Positions 27,187 through 35,611 of a DNA stretch of 64,000 nt are shown here, in pieces. How positions within the stretch are numbered: the stretch's first letter is position 1; each line of letters starts with the position of its first letter. The position numbers and the translations under genes were made by a program. The notes beneath the pieces were generated by a model. It ran no database searches. It had not been told where the DNA came from and saw only the letters and a program-made list of their open reading frames with translations. The stretch spans positions 2,480,001 through 2,544,000 of the forward strand of contig OY820613.1 in the NCBI GenBank assembly GCA_963681975.1, given 5' to 3'. This DNA comes from JANELJ01 sp024511395. GTDB lineage: Bacteria; Pseudomonadota; Gammaproteobacteria; GRL18.

Positions 27187-29280
27187 ATGGAATTAATGAA
27201 ACTTTATCCTTTTTCAATCATCAAGCAGGGCAAAGAGTTTTACTCGGCCATGGTACGCCTTAGCCTGGGGCTGTTCCTGTCGTTATATATCTGGTTAGGT
27301 ACGGTCCGGGGTGAGTTTGATATTTCTCATACCGCCTTTGTCAATTTTGCCGCTTTTTATTTTAGCGTGACTATTTTACTGACACTGGATCTTTTTCGTA
27401 ACCCCGAATCTCATTTTAGACGCTATTTAACCCTGTTTTTTGATGTTTCCTGTACATCCTATGCCGCATTCCTGACCGGAGGAGCAGGCAGTGAATTTAT
27501 CCTCATATATATCTGGCTCTATATTGCTTACGGCGCCCGTTACGGCCTGAGTTATTTATTAACCGCCGTCATCTTTGTTATGCTGGAATACAATGTCGTC
27601 CTGTACCTGGATAATGACTGGGTTGAAAATCGCTTAAGCTCATCTGCACATATTTTTGTACTGGTACTCATGCCACTGTACCTGTATTCCATGATCAAAC
27701 AGCTGCATAAAGCCAAAAGAGCCGCCGAACAGGCAACCCGGGCCAAAAGCAGTTTCCTAGCTACCATGAGCCATGAAATTCGCACCCCCATGAGCGGTAT
27801 TATCGGCACGGCTCACCTTTTACAGAACACCCAGCAAAGTAAGGAACAGCAGGAGTATATTCGGGCTCTGCTGGATGCCTCCAAGTCTCTACATGCCCTG
27901 ATTGACGATATTCTGGACTTTTCCAAAATTGAAGCCAATAAGCTGGAACTGACCCGGTCCAGTTTTGATCTGCACCAGACCATTAACGAAGTACTGGCGG
28001 TACTTTCCCCCAATGCTGAATACCATAATCTGGACTTTATTGTTTATATTGATCCTGAGTTGCCGGTCTATATTATTGGAGACAGTCAACGCATCCGCCA
28101 GATTTTATTCAATCTGGTCGGCAATGCCATTAAATTTACGGATCAGGGCGAGGTGTCTCTTAATGTTACCCGTATAGCTGATCAGTTCAGTGACCAGCAG
28201 GTCAGCCTGCGTTTTGATATTATCGATACCGGCATTGGCATCAGCAAAGAGTTGCAGCAGAAAATTTTCGATAGTTTTACCCAAGCGGATTCTACTTCTC
28301 CCCATCGTTTTGGCGGTACCGGTCTGGGTACTACCATTTCCAAGCAGTTAGTGGAATTTATGGGCGGTGAAATCGGCCTGAGCAGTGAACCCGGCAAAGG
28401 CAGCCATTTCTGGTTTACCCTGACTCTGCCCGTAAAAGAAGCCGGCAATATCCAGGAACGCTACAGGCAACGCCTGAAGGATAAAAACACCGATGTACTG
28501 GTGGTCAATGATTCTAACTACGAAGTGATCCAGCGTTATTGTAATTACTTTGGTCTGAATATTACCCGGTATCATTCTGATCAGGAACTGCTCAACGGCA
28601 TGGAGCACTCCAGGGCACAATACCGTAACTGTGACCTGGTTATTTTATCCGACGATACCAACCACAAACTGCCTATTAAACTGGCCAGCCAGATTTCCCG
28701 TATTGAATGTGTTTCCGGTGCCAGGGCAAAAAAAGTATTCCTGGGCTACCTAGGTCAACATGCCCGGGCACAGGAACTGGGTAATGATTATTTTGATGCC
28801 TATGTAACCAAGCCCATTAATTTTGAACGCCTGGGTGATACCTTAATTGAACTGCTCTCACCTGAAACATCATCCATTAGCAAGGATAAGTTAAACAAGC
28901 CCATGGAAACCGCCCTGAAAATATTAATTGCCGAAGATGAAGATATTAATGCCATGGTGCTCAGCAGCTTCCTGCAGGATGCCGGCAATGAAGTCATCCG
29001 GGTTAAAGACGGAGCACAGGCCGTAGATGCCCTGAATGAAAACGCTTTTGACCTGGTTTTTATGGATATGCGTATGCCGGAAATGAACGGCCTGGAAGCC
29101 ACCCTGCTCTGGCGTCAACAGGAACCGGAAGGTCAGCATATTCCCATTATTGCCCTGACAGCCAATGCCACCGTGGATGATCGCAAGGCCTGCATGGAAA
29201 TCGGCATGGATGATTTTGTGACCAAGCCCATCAGTCCGGAACAACTTCTGAATATTATCCGTAAATATTACCAGCCATAA
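27187..29280 (+). CDS. Hybrid sensor histidine kinase, RpfC-like
   Basis: A 697-residue membrane kinase. The N-terminus has about five membrane helices (residues 20-170) without a periplasmic domain, as in RpfC-type sensors. HisKA follows with His196 in MSHEIRTPMSG, then HATPase with NLVGNAIKFTD, DTGIGIS and RFGGTGLGTTIS (the G2 box has T where LGL is usual). A first receiver-like domain (about 440-565) lacks a recognisable phosphoacceptor Asp (LVILSDDTNH). The second receiver (about 580-697) is complete, with LIAEDEDINA, VFMDMRMPEMNG and FVTKPIS. No Hpt domain is present. A response-regulator remnant follows at once, so its original partner may be lost. ATG 27187 is chosen because GGAATT and a second ATG follow it closely. 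Confidence 0.88.
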   Translation: MELMKLYPFSIIKQGKEFYSAMVRLSLGLFLSLYIWLGTVRGEFDISHTAFVNFAAFYFSVTILLTLDLFRNPESHFRRYLTLFFDVSCTSYAAFLTGGAGSEFILIYIWLYIAYGARYGLSYLLTAVIFVMLEYNVVLYLDNDWVENRLSSSAHIFVLVLMPLYLYSMIKQLHKAKRAAEQATRAKSSFLATMSHEIRTPMSGIIGTAHLLQNTQQSKEQQEYIRALLDASKSLHALIDDILDFSKIEANKLELTRSSFDLHQTINEVLAVLSPNAEYHNLDFIVYIDPELPVYIIGDSQRIRQILFNLVGNAIKFTDQGEVSLNVTRIADQFSDQQVSLRFDIIDTGIGISKELQQKIFDSFTQADSTSPHRFGGTGLGTTISKQLVEFMGGEIGLSSEPGKGSHFWFTLTLPVKEAGNIQERYRQRLKDKNTDVLVVNDSNYEVIQRYCNYFGLNITRYHSDQELLNGMEHSRAQYRNCDLVILSDDTNHKLPIKLASQISRIECVSGARAKKVFLGYLGQHARAQELGNDYFDAYVTKPINFERLGDTLIELLSPETSSISKDKLNKPMETALKILIAEDEDINAMVLSSFLQDAGNEVIRVKDGAQAVDALNENAFDLVFMDMRMPEMNGLEATLLWRQQEPEGQHIPIIALTANATVDDRKACMEIGMDDFVTKPISPEQLLNIIRKYYQP

Positions 29281-29299
29281 TCCTCCTTTTTCTCAGCTC

Positions 29300-29452
29300 C
29301 TCCATTTAAAGGAGCAATGTCTGGATGACAGTACCATGGCTCGCAAATACATTCGCAGAGTGCTCAGTAAAATGGGTATTACCTCTTTTCAGGAAACCGT
29401 TTGAACCAGATACGGTAAAAACCTATCTGCAGAAAATTATGGCGGATTTGTG
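29300..29452 (+). pseudogene. Receiver-domain remnant
   Basis: Directly after the hybrid kinase, one frame reads LDDSTMARKYIRRVLSKMGITSFQE, resembling the start of a CheY-like receiver. Then PFEPDTVKTYLQKIMADL resembles its last helix before TGA at 29450-29452. The middle, with the phosphoacceptor, is missing. This looks like an internally deleted response regulator that may once have partnered the kinase. Confidence 0.55.
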
Positions 29453-29475
29453 ATTTTTTAAGTGGGGTATCGATC

Positions 29476-30297
29476 TTAAAGCGTTTTTTGCGTCTCTTCA
29501 GCTGCAATATCTTCACAACACTCATTAATACCGGCAATCTGCTGCATGGCTTCCCGGTCATTAATGACAATATGTTTGCGTTCAGCATCAATGATCCCGT
29601 CTTCCTGGAAACGGGTAAACATACGGCTGACGGTCTCCACAGCCAAACCAAGATAATTGGCAATATCATTACGCGACATGCTAAGATAAAATTCAGAAGA
29701 AGAAAAACCGCGTTGTTTAAAACGCAGGGAAATACTCAGCAAAAAGGCCGACAGACGAGCCTCAGCCGTCTTTTTACCCAGCAGCAGCATGAGTTCCTGA
29801 TCATCAAAAATCTCTTTACTCATTAAACGCAGCAGCTGATGCTGCAGGGTAGGAAGTTCCTGTGCCAGAAACTCAAGATTTTCAAAAGGCACTTCACAAA
29901 CACTGGTGGTTTCCAGAGCTTTGGCTGCACAGGGATGCATCCCCTTGCCAATCGCATCCAGACCTAATAATTCACCGGGCAGATGAAAACCGGTCACCTG
30001 TTCCTGGCCGTCTACCGTGGGCGAATAGGTTTTAAGAGAACCGGAGCGAACCACATAAATGGAAGTAAACTGACTGCCGACCTGAAACAGATGATCATTA
30101 CGTTTCAGGGGACGTTTGCGTTCGATAATATTATCCAGTTTTTCCAGATCACTACCGTCAATGGAGCTGGGGAGACACAGCTGATGTAAAGAACACTCTT
30201 TACAGGCAACTTTTGTGGCCAGAATATCAACAATCTTATTCTGCCGTGTTTTCTTGCGAGGCGTCTTTACCTCCAGATCCAGCTCCGTCTCACTCAT
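29476..30297 (-). CDS. fnr: Fnr-family oxygen-responsive transcription regulator
   Basis: Fnr/Anr activates anaerobic genes when its oxygen-labile [4Fe-4S] cluster is intact. Three N-terminal ligands have the exact Fnr spacing (C32, C35, C41 in CKECSLHQLC), and the fourth Cys is in MHPCAAKALE. A cNMP-type sensor barrel (about residues 50-165) and dimer helix precede the Crp-type helix-turn-helix (SRNDIANYLGLAVETVSRMFTRFQ), whose E-SR contacts read TTGAT half-sites. At 273 residues it has about 20 extra N-terminal residues. It is divergent from hisB. A near-perfect Fnr box 26 bp upstream suggests autoregulation. Confidence 0.93.
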   Translation of the reverse strand: MSETELDLEVKTPRKKTRQNKIVDILATKVACKECSLHQLCLPSSIDGSDLEKLDNIIERKRPLKRNDHLFQVGSQFTSIYVVRSGSLKTYSPTVDGQEQVTGFHLPGELLGLDAIGKGMHPCAAKALETTSVCEVPFENLEFLAQELPTLQHQLLRLMSKEIFDDQELMLLLGKKTAEARLSAFLLSISLRFKQRGFSSSEFYLSMSRNDIANYLGLAVETVSRMFTRFQEDGIIDAERKHIVINDREAMQQIAGINECCEDIAAEETQKTL

Positions 30298-30322
30298 AGC
30301 GAACTACTTATGCCTGATTAAA

Positions 30323-30336
30323 TTGACAAATATCAA
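30323..30336. promoter_or_regulatory. Probable Fnr box upstream of fnr
   Basis: TTGACAAATATCAA matches TTGAT-N4-ATCAA at nine of ten positions. It lies 26 bp before the fnr start, a place where bound Fnr would block transcription, as in the negative autoregulation known from E. coli fnr. Confidence 0.65.
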
Positions 30337-30470
30337 GTTTATAACAAAACCGTTTAAAAAAAAACCATAATCTTAGCAAATACTAATGTTTGACTTGTTC
30401 TTAATATAGACTCCTGATCACCGTTTGCAAATTTCTATTCCACACGCCTGTTTCCTGAATAAAGTTTCGT

Positions 30471-30476
30471 TATAAT
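30471..30476 (+). promoter_or_regulatory. Probable -10 box for the his operon
   Basis: A perfect TATAAT lies 47 bp before hisB. The -35 region is weak (CTGTTT at 17-bp spacing). It is the best sigma-70 candidate in the fnr-hisB gap. No his leader peptide rich in His codons is visible between it and hisB. Confidence 0.45.
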
Positions 30477-30523
30477 AGATTTTTGTAACAGCTTTTTTAC
30501 CTACAGGCAAAAGGTTAAAGATC

Positions 30524-31114
30524 ATGGCTAGACAGGCATCAGTAAAACGAGATACCAATGAAACCCGTATCGAGGTAGATATCAACCTGGACGGTACCGG
30601 TGAAGGCAGTTTTGATACCGGCGTTCCCTTTCTGGATCACATGATGGATCAGATAGCCCGTCACGGCATGATTGACATTACGGTTAAAGCCGAGGGTGAT
30701 CTGGACATTGATGCCCACCACACGGTAGAAGATATTGGTATTACCTTGGGCATGGCCATGAGCAAGGCACTGGGCGATAAAAAAGGCATTACCCGTTATG
30801 GTCATGCCTATGTCCCCCTGGACGAAGCACTGTCACGGGTAGTGATTGATTTTTCCGGTCGTCCCGGGCTGGTAGATCAGACGGTGTACCCCAGAGAAAC
30901 CATTGGCAACTTTGATACCGAACTGTTCCACGAATTTTTTCAGGGCTTTGTTAATCACGCACTGGTTAGCATGCACATCGACAATATTCGCGGCACTAAC
31001 AGCCACCATATTGCTGAGACCGTTTTCAAGGCCTTTGGCCGTGCCGTACGCATGGCCATCGGCCCGGATCCACGCATGCAGGGCACTATCCCTTCCACCA
31101 AGGGTAGTTTATAA
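30524..31114 (+). CDS. hisB: Imidazoleglycerol-phosphate dehydratase
   Basis: HisB removes water from imidazole glycerol phosphate to give imidazole acetol phosphate, using two Mn ions in a 24-mer. At 196 residues it is the single-domain form without the HAD phosphatase. Both metal-binding duplicates are present: FLDHMMDQIARHG with DAHHTVEDIGI, and FFQGFVNHALVSMHI with NSHHIAETVFKAFGRA. ATG 30524 follows AAAGGTTAAAG. It is the first gene of the his operon here, divergent from fnr, with hisH 47 bp downstream. Confidence 0.97.
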   Translation: MARQASVKRDTNETRIEVDINLDGTGEGSFDTGVPFLDHMMDQIARHGMIDITVKAEGDLDIDAHHTVEDIGITLGMAMSKALGDKKGITRYGHAYVPLDEALSRVVIDFSGRPGLVDQTVYPRETIGNFDTELFHEFFQGFVNHALVSMHIDNIRGTNSHHIAETVFKAFGRAVRMAIGPDPRMQGTIPSTKGSL

Positions 31115-31161
31115 TGACTTCTTTAATAAATTAGCAATTTGTAACTTTAAAATAAAAGATT

Positions 31162-31842
31162 ATGTCCAGACAAATAAGCATTGCAGTCATTGATTACGGC
31201 ATGGGGAATCTGCACTCTGTAGCCAAGGCACTGGAACACGCAGACAGCCAGGCTGATGTAAAAGTGACTGCTGACAAACAGGTTATTGCCAGCGCCGACC
31301 GTGTGTTATTGCCCGGAGTCGGCGCCATGCGGGACTGTATGGGCGAGATGCAATGTCTGGATCTGGTGGACACCATTAAACAGGCTGCAGCCAGCAAGCC
31401 ATTTTTAGGGATCTGCATTGGCATGCAGGCCTTAATGACCCATAGTGAAGAAAACGGCGGTGTAGACTGCCTGAATATTATCCCCGGTAATGTGGAGCGT
31501 TTTGCCGATGATCTAAGCGATCCCACTGCCAGCGGCGATGAACATCTTAAAATCCCGCACATGGGCTGGAATCAGGTTCACCAGCAGATTAAACATCCGC
31601 TATGGCAGAATATTCCCCAGAACCAGCGTTTTTATTTTGTGCACAGTTATTTTGTGGTACCCCAGTCTCCTGATCCGGTGGCCGGCTCCACCGTATATGG
31701 TCATCCCCTGTGTGTAGCACTGGCAGCCGACAATATTTTTGCCACCCAGTTTCACCCGGAAAAAAGTGCCGATGCCGGCCTGCAGTTGTTTCATAATTTT
31801 ATTAACTGGGACGGCAGTTATGATTGCTCTGCCTGTAGCTGA
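31162..31842 (+). CDS. hisH: Imidazole glycerol phosphate synthase, glutaminase subunit
   Basis: HisH hydrolyses glutamine and channels ammonia into HisF, making IGP and AICAR. The class-I glutamine amidotransferase triad is present: the nucleophile Cys in LGICIGMQALM, and His with Glu in TQFHPEKSADAG. The N-terminal IDYGMGNLHSVAKAL and oxyanion-side GVGAMRD are typical. At 226 residues it is a little longer than usual. It lies third-to-fourth in pathway terms but second in this operon, between hisB and hisA (45 bp gap). Confidence 0.97.
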   Translation: MSRQISIAVIDYGMGNLHSVAKALEHADSQADVKVTADKQVIASADRVLLPGVGAMRDCMGEMQCLDLVDTIKQAAASKPFLGICIGMQALMTHSEENGGVDCLNIIPGNVERFADDLSDPTASGDEHLKIPHMGWNQVHQQIKHPLWQNIPQNQRFYFVHSYFVVPQSPDPVAGSTVYGHPLCVALAADNIFATQFHPEKSADAGLQLFHNFINWDGSYDCSACS

Positions 31843-31887
31843 TACCCTAAACACCAGAGACATTTTTTAGCTTTTAAGAGAACAGCA

Positions 31888-32625
31888 ATGATTTTAATAC
31901 CCGCAATTGATTTAAAAGACGGCCAGTGTGTACGTTTGCGTCAGGGACGTATGGAGGATGACACAGTATTTTCCAATAACCCCGTGGAAATGGCCGGACG
32001 CTGGTACGATGCCGGAGCCCGTCGTCTGCACCTAGTGGATCTTAACGGTGCTTTTGAAGGCAAACCCGTCAATGGCGAAATTATCCAGGAAATTACGAAA
32101 ACCTATCCTGATCTGCCGGTAGAAATCGGCGGCGGTATCCGTACTGTAGAAACGGTGGAAGCCTACCTGGAGGCCGGTGTGGCTTATGTTATTATTGGTA
32201 CTAAAGCGGTGGAAGATCCAGATTTTGTCACTGAACTGTGTAAGCAGTTCTCCGGTAATATTATTGTGGGTCTGGATGCCATGGATGGAAAAGTCGCCAT
32301 TAAAGGCTGGGCAGAAGTCTCCGATGTGGATTTATTTGACCTGTCCAGACGTTTTGAAGGCGACGGTGTGGATGCCATTATTTATACCGACATCAGCCGT
32401 GACGGCATGATGCAGGGTGCCAATGTGGAGAATACTACCAAACTGGCCCAGGCTATTAATATTCCGGTGATCGCTTCCGGCGGCATCCATGATCTGGGTG
32501 ATGTGGAAGCCATTTGCAAGGTCGCTCATTATGGGATTTCCGGTGCCATTACCGGCCGGGCCATTTATGAAGGCACCCTGGATTTTGCCGAAGGCCAGAA
32601 ACTGGCGGATAAACTAACAGCTTAA
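31888..32625 (+). CDS. hisA: ProFAR isomerase (phosphoribosylformimino-AICAR-P isomerase)
   Basis: HisA is a TIM-barrel enzyme that performs the Amadori rearrangement of ProFAR to PRFAR. The catalytic Asp is in PAIDLKDGQCVRL (residue 8) and the second in VGLDAMDGKVAIKGW (about residue 129). The phosphate-binding loops are VEIGGGIRT and VIASGGIHD. At 245 residues the length is normal. ATG 31888 follows TTAAGAGAACAGCA. hisF starts 19 bp after its stop, consistent with one transcript. Confidence 0.97.
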   Translation: MILIPAIDLKDGQCVRLRQGRMEDDTVFSNNPVEMAGRWYDAGARRLHLVDLNGAFEGKPVNGEIIQEITKTYPDLPVEIGGGIRTVETVEAYLEAGVAYVIIGTKAVEDPDFVTELCKQFSGNIIVGLDAMDGKVAIKGWAEVSDVDLFDLSRRFEGDGVDAIIYTDISRDGMMQGANVENTTKLAQAINIPVIASGGIHDLGDVEAICKVAHYGISGAITGRAIYEGTLDFAEGQKLADKLTA

Positions 32626-32644
32626 CCAGATAAAGAGAAAAAGA

Positions 32645-33436
32645 ATGGGGCTTGCTAAACGAATCATTCCCTGTCTGGATGTGGACAAAGGCCGGGTAGT
32701 TAAAGGTGTACAGTTTGTGAATATCCGCGATGCCGGCGATCCGGTAGAAGTTGCCCGCCGCTATAATAGCGAGGGGGCCGATGAACTGACCTTCCTCGAT
32801 ATTACCGCTACCCATGAAGGCCGTGACACCATTGTGCATGTCGTTGAACAGGTGGCTGGGGAGATTTTTATTCCTCTGACCGTAGGCGGCGGTATCCGTA
32901 CGGTGGACGATGTCCGCCTGATGCTTAATGCCGGAGCTGACAAGGTGGCTATTAACTCAGCCGCCGTTGCTAACCCGGACTTTGTCCGCGAAGCAGCAGA
33001 AAAATTTGGCAATCAGTGTATTGTGGTGGCTATTGATGCCAAGCAGGTTGCAGGCAAGCCCGGTACGGATACTGAAAACGAAACGCCGCGCTGGGAGATT
33101 TTTACCCATGGCGGTCGTAAACCCACCGGCATTGATGCCATTGAATGGTCTAAAAAAATGGTATCCTACGGCGCCGGTGAATTACTCGTCACCAGTATGG
33201 ACAATGACGGTGTTAAGAACGGTTTTGACCTGCCCCTGACCCGCACCATCAGCGACAATATCGCAGTACCGGTCATTGCTTCCGGTGGGGTCGGTAATCT
33301 GGATCATCTGGCCAAAGGCGTTCTGGAAGGTCATGCAGATGCCGTTCTGGCGGCCAGTATTTTCCATTTTGCCGAATACAGCATTGCCGAAGCCAAGCGA
33401 CATATGGCAGAGCGTGGTATTGAGGTAAGACTGTGA
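32645..33436 (+). CDS. hisF: Imidazole glycerol phosphate synthase, cyclase subunit
   Basis: HisF uses ammonia from HisH to close the imidazole ring. The TIM barrel keeps catalytic Asp11 in IIPCLDVDKGRVVKG and the second Asp in VVAIDAKQV, with phosphate loops TVGGGIRTVDD and VIASGGVGNLDH. At 263 residues the length is close to the family norm. ATG 32645 follows AAAGAGAAAAAGA. The stop overlaps the GTG start of hisI by four bases (GTGA), which suggests translational coupling. Confidence 0.97.
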   Translation: MGLAKRIIPCLDVDKGRVVKGVQFVNIRDAGDPVEVARRYNSEGADELTFLDITATHEGRDTIVHVVEQVAGEIFIPLTVGGGIRTVDDVRLMLNAGADKVAINSAAVANPDFVREAAEKFGNQCIVVAIDAKQVAGKPGTDTENETPRWEIFTHGGRKPTGIDAIEWSKKMVSYGAGELLVTSMDNDGVKNGFDLPLTRTISDNIAVPVIASGGVGNLDHLAKGVLEGHADAVLAASIFHFAEYSIAEAKRHMAERGIEVRL

Positions 33437-33837
33437 AGAATAATCAGGAGCAGAGCTGGCTGGATGAATTAAAATGGGATGATCAGGGCCTAATCCCTGC
33501 CATTGCCCAGGATGAAAAAACCGGCAAAGTGGTGATGTTTGCCTGGATGAACCGTGAATCTCTGGCCATGACCCTGGATATGGGCCGGGCCGTGTACTGG
33601 TCCCGCTCCCGCCAGAAGCTCTGGCCCAAGGGTGAAGAGTCGGGGCATGTGCAAAAAATCAAGTCTATTCGTGTGGATTGTGACAAGGATGTGCTATTGT
33701 TAAGCATTGAGCAGATTGGTGGTATCGCCTGTCATACCGGCCGGGAAAGCTGTTTTTACTTTGAGCTGGATCCTGAAACAGCCCGGTGGCAGACAGTAGA
33801 ACCGGTATTAAAGAACCCTGACGATATTTATAAATAA
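33433..33837 (+). CDS. hisI: Phosphoribosyl-AMP cyclohydrolase
   Basis: HisI opens the adenine ring of PR-AMP. It is the stand-alone form (134 residues), with hisE separate and next. Metal and active-site blocks are present: VMFAWMNRESLAMTL, YWSRSRQKLWPKGEESGH and VDCDKDVLLLSIEQ, with Cys residues in IGGIACHTGRESCFY. The start is GTG, overlapping the hisF stop by four bases. hisE follows after 16 bp. Confidence 0.96.
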   Translation: MKNNQEQSWLDELKWDDQGLIPAIAQDEKTGKVVMFAWMNRESLAMTLDMGRAVYWSRSRQKLWPKGEESGHVQKIKSIRVDCDKDVLLLSIEQIGGIACHTGRESCFYFELDPETARWQTVEPVLKNPDDIYK

Positions 33838-33853
33838 AGAGAATGAAATAACC

Positions 33854-34177
33854 GTGGATAATGATATTCTGGCACAGCTGGCCGCCACCTTGGAACAGCG
33901 TAAACAGGCGGATCCAAAATCATCTTATGTCGCCAGTCTGTATCATAAGGGCCAGGACAGTATTTTAAAAAAAGTAGGTGAAGAAGCTACTGAAACGGTG
34001 ATTGCTTCCAAGGGCAGTAATAAGGATGAGATTATTTATGAAACGGCAGATTTGTGGTTTCATACTCTGGTAATGCTGTCTTATCATGGGCTGAGCCATG
34101 AGGATGTGTTGAATGAGCTGGGACGGCGGTTTGGGCTGTCGGGGATTGAGGAAAAAACCTCAAGGAAGGATAAGTAG
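33854..34177 (+). CDS. hisE: Phosphoribosyl-ATP pyrophosphatase
   Basis: HisE hydrolyses PR-ATP to PR-AMP in the second step of histidine synthesis. At 107 residues it is the stand-alone MazG-like all-alpha fold, with KKVGEEATETVIA and DEIIYETADLWFHTLVML carrying the Mg-binding acids. The start is GTG 33854, preceded by AAAGAGAATGA. It is the last his gene here; hisG, hisD and hisC are not in this window. A perfect long palindrome follows 23 bp after the stop. Confidence 0.95.
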   Translation: MDNDILAQLAATLEQRKQADPKSSYVASLYHKGQDSILKKVGEEATETVIASKGSNKDEIIYETADLWFHTLVMLSYHGLSHEDVLNELGRRFGLSGIEEKTSRKDK

Positions 34178-34200
34178 GTTATTATGTAGCATCCCTGACC

Positions 34201-34314
34201 GTGACTGGCTGAAGGTGCTGCCTTTCCGAGGCACTCAAGTACATCCATGTATCGCTTTGTGAAAACATCCATGTTTTCAACCCCCCCGGAAAGGCAGCAC
34301 CTTCAGCCAGTCAC
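34201..34314. repeat. Perfect 28-bp inverted repeat between hisE and hinT
   Basis: GTGACTGGCTGAAGGTGCTG continuing CCTTTCCG (34201-34228) is exactly complementary to 34287-34314. The 58-base centre contains a smaller hairpin (GAAAACAT..ATGTTTTC). It resembles bacterial interspersed palindromic elements. In RNA it would form a very stable stem and may mark or terminate the his transcript. Confidence 0.93.
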
Positions 34315-34371
34315 TCTAGGGTATTTCAATTTGAGCTATGAGGCTTTTAGTTAGTGTAGGGAGGGAAAAAA

Positions 34372-34707
34372 ATGTCAGATTGTCTGTTCTGCAAAATAAT
34401 CGCCGGGGATATTCCTGCAAATATTGTCTATCAGGATGATAAGATTCTGGTTTTCAGGGATATAAATCCGAAAGCGGATGTCCATTTATTAATGGTTCCT
34501 AAGAAACATGTGGAAAGTTTGGCTAAATTAAATGAATCTCATCATGACCTGATAGCCTATATGATGTTAAAATTGCCCGAATTGGCTGAAGCTCAGGGAT
34601 TGTCGAGCGGTTTCAAGACAATTATAAATACCGGGAAAGAAGGTGGGCAGGAAGTGTTTCATCTTCATATTCATTTGCTGGGCGGTAAGAATCTGCCTGG
34701 ATTTTAA
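34372..34707 (+). CDS. hinT: HIT-family nucleotide hydrolase (HinT type)
   Basis: HinT-like proteins hydrolyse aminoacyl-AMP and other nucleoside phosphoramidates. At 111 residues it is a compact HIT domain with the CLFCKIIAGDIPA start and the catalytic histidine triad in EVFHLHIHLLGG. ATG 34372 follows GGGAGGGAAAAAA. It lies between hisE and tatA on the same strand, an arrangement I know from other gammaproteobacteria. The frame is intact. Confidence 0.94.
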   Translation: MSDCLFCKIIAGDIPANIVYQDDKILVFRDINPKADVHLLMVPKKHVESLAKLNESHHDLIAYMMLKLPELAEAQGLSSGFKTIINTGKEGGQEVFHLHIHLLGGKNLPGF

Positions 34708-34780
34708 GTACTCTCCTCCTTTAAATAAAGGAGATTGAGGGAGTTTAAATTTTAACTGTTTGTTAGTATGGGAGAATCCA

Positions 34781-35026
34781 ATGGGATTTGGTGTTACTGA
34801 GTTATTAATTATTCTGGCCATTGTTCTGGTTTTATTTGGTGCCAAGAAGCTGCGTAATATTGGTGGTGATCTGGGTGGTGCTATCAAGAACTTTAAAACG
34901 GCTATGAAAGAAGAAGAAAATGCCCCTGAAGCATCCACCAAAACCACCGTACAACTGGATGAAAAATCCGGTGCAACCATTGAAGGTCAGGTAGAACACA
35001 GTTCTGAGAAAAAAGAACAGGTTTAA
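34781..35026 (+). CDS. tatA: Twin-arginine translocase subunit TatA
   Basis: TatA forms the protein-conducting assembly of the Tat pathway, which exports folded proteins. I choose ATG 34781 (MGFGVTELLIILAIVLVLFG), placed 7 bases after GGAG. The short N-terminal membrane helix (about residues 5-20) is followed by the amphipathic helix with FGAKKLRNIGGDLGGAIKNFK. An acidic, variable tail completes about 81 residues. An upstream in-frame start would add residues not found in the family. tatB follows after 90 bp. Confidence 0.94.
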   Translation: MGFGVTELLIILAIVLVLFGAKKLRNIGGDLGGAIKNFKTAMKEEENAPEASTKTTVQLDEKSGATIEGQVEHSSEKKEQV

Positions 35027-35038
35027 TCTGTTTTTTTC
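35008..35038 (+). terminator. Possible terminator or attenuator after tatA
   Basis: GAAAAAAGAACAG (35008-35020) can pair with CTGTTTTTTTC (35028-35038) around a loop that contains the tatA stop codon. The stem ends in seven T. It could reduce transcription into tatB and tatC, matching the known excess of TatA over TatB and TatC. Confidence 0.4.
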
Positions 35039-35116
35039 CAACCATTTGTTTTATTCAGTCAGCAGTTCAGGCAAGGGTCTGACTGAACATTCTTATTCAG
35101 GGTATTATCTTTAGAT

Positions 35117-35473
35117 ATGTTTGATATTGGATTCTGGGAATTATCCCTTATTGGTATAGTCGCCTTACTGGTTATCGGGCCGGAGCGCCTCCCGGCTGTG
35201 GCTCGTACTGTGGGTAAATACGTCGGCAAGGCCAATCATTTTATTTCCAATATCAAGGAAGATATTAATAAAGAGCTCAAGGACGAAGATCTCAAGCGCA
35301 TTCTGGCCGAACAGCAAAAACTGGCCGAAGAATATAAAAATGCCGCCAGTGCCATGAACTCTACCGTTTCTTCTGAAACTGAATCACTGCGTGAAAGCGT
35401 ACAGATGGACGGTTTGCTGGAAATTCAGGAGCCGGATGAGAATAAACCTGCAAAAGGCAGTCCCGACACCTAA
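35117..35473 (+). CDS. tatB: Sec-independent translocase protein TatB
   Basis: TatB forms the Tat signal-peptide receptor with TatC. The membrane helix FWELSLIGIVALLVIGPERLP and the amphipathic helix following it are typical, and 118 residues is in range. After the TAA at 35471-35473, another frame continues as a plausible acidic low-complexity tail (PKVNENRSDKQAEAAHST and on) to TGA at 35565-35567. A recent one-base change probably shortened the tail. The TatB tail is variable and usually dispensable, so the protein should work. Confidence 0.92.
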   Translation: MFDIGFWELSLIGIVALLVIGPERLPAVARTVGKYVGKANHFISNIKEDINKELKDEDLKRILAEQQKLAEEYKNAASAMNSTVSSETESLRESVQMDGLLEIQEPDENKPAKGSPDT

Positions 35474-35611
35474 AGTAAACGAAAACCGTTCAGACAAACA
35501 GGCTGAAGCCGCTCACAGCACTGCATCCTCAGAATCCACCCCGGACAATACTTCTAAGGCTTCCTGAGAATTTAAAAGAAGACGATACAAAAGAGATTTT
35601 AATTTTATTTT

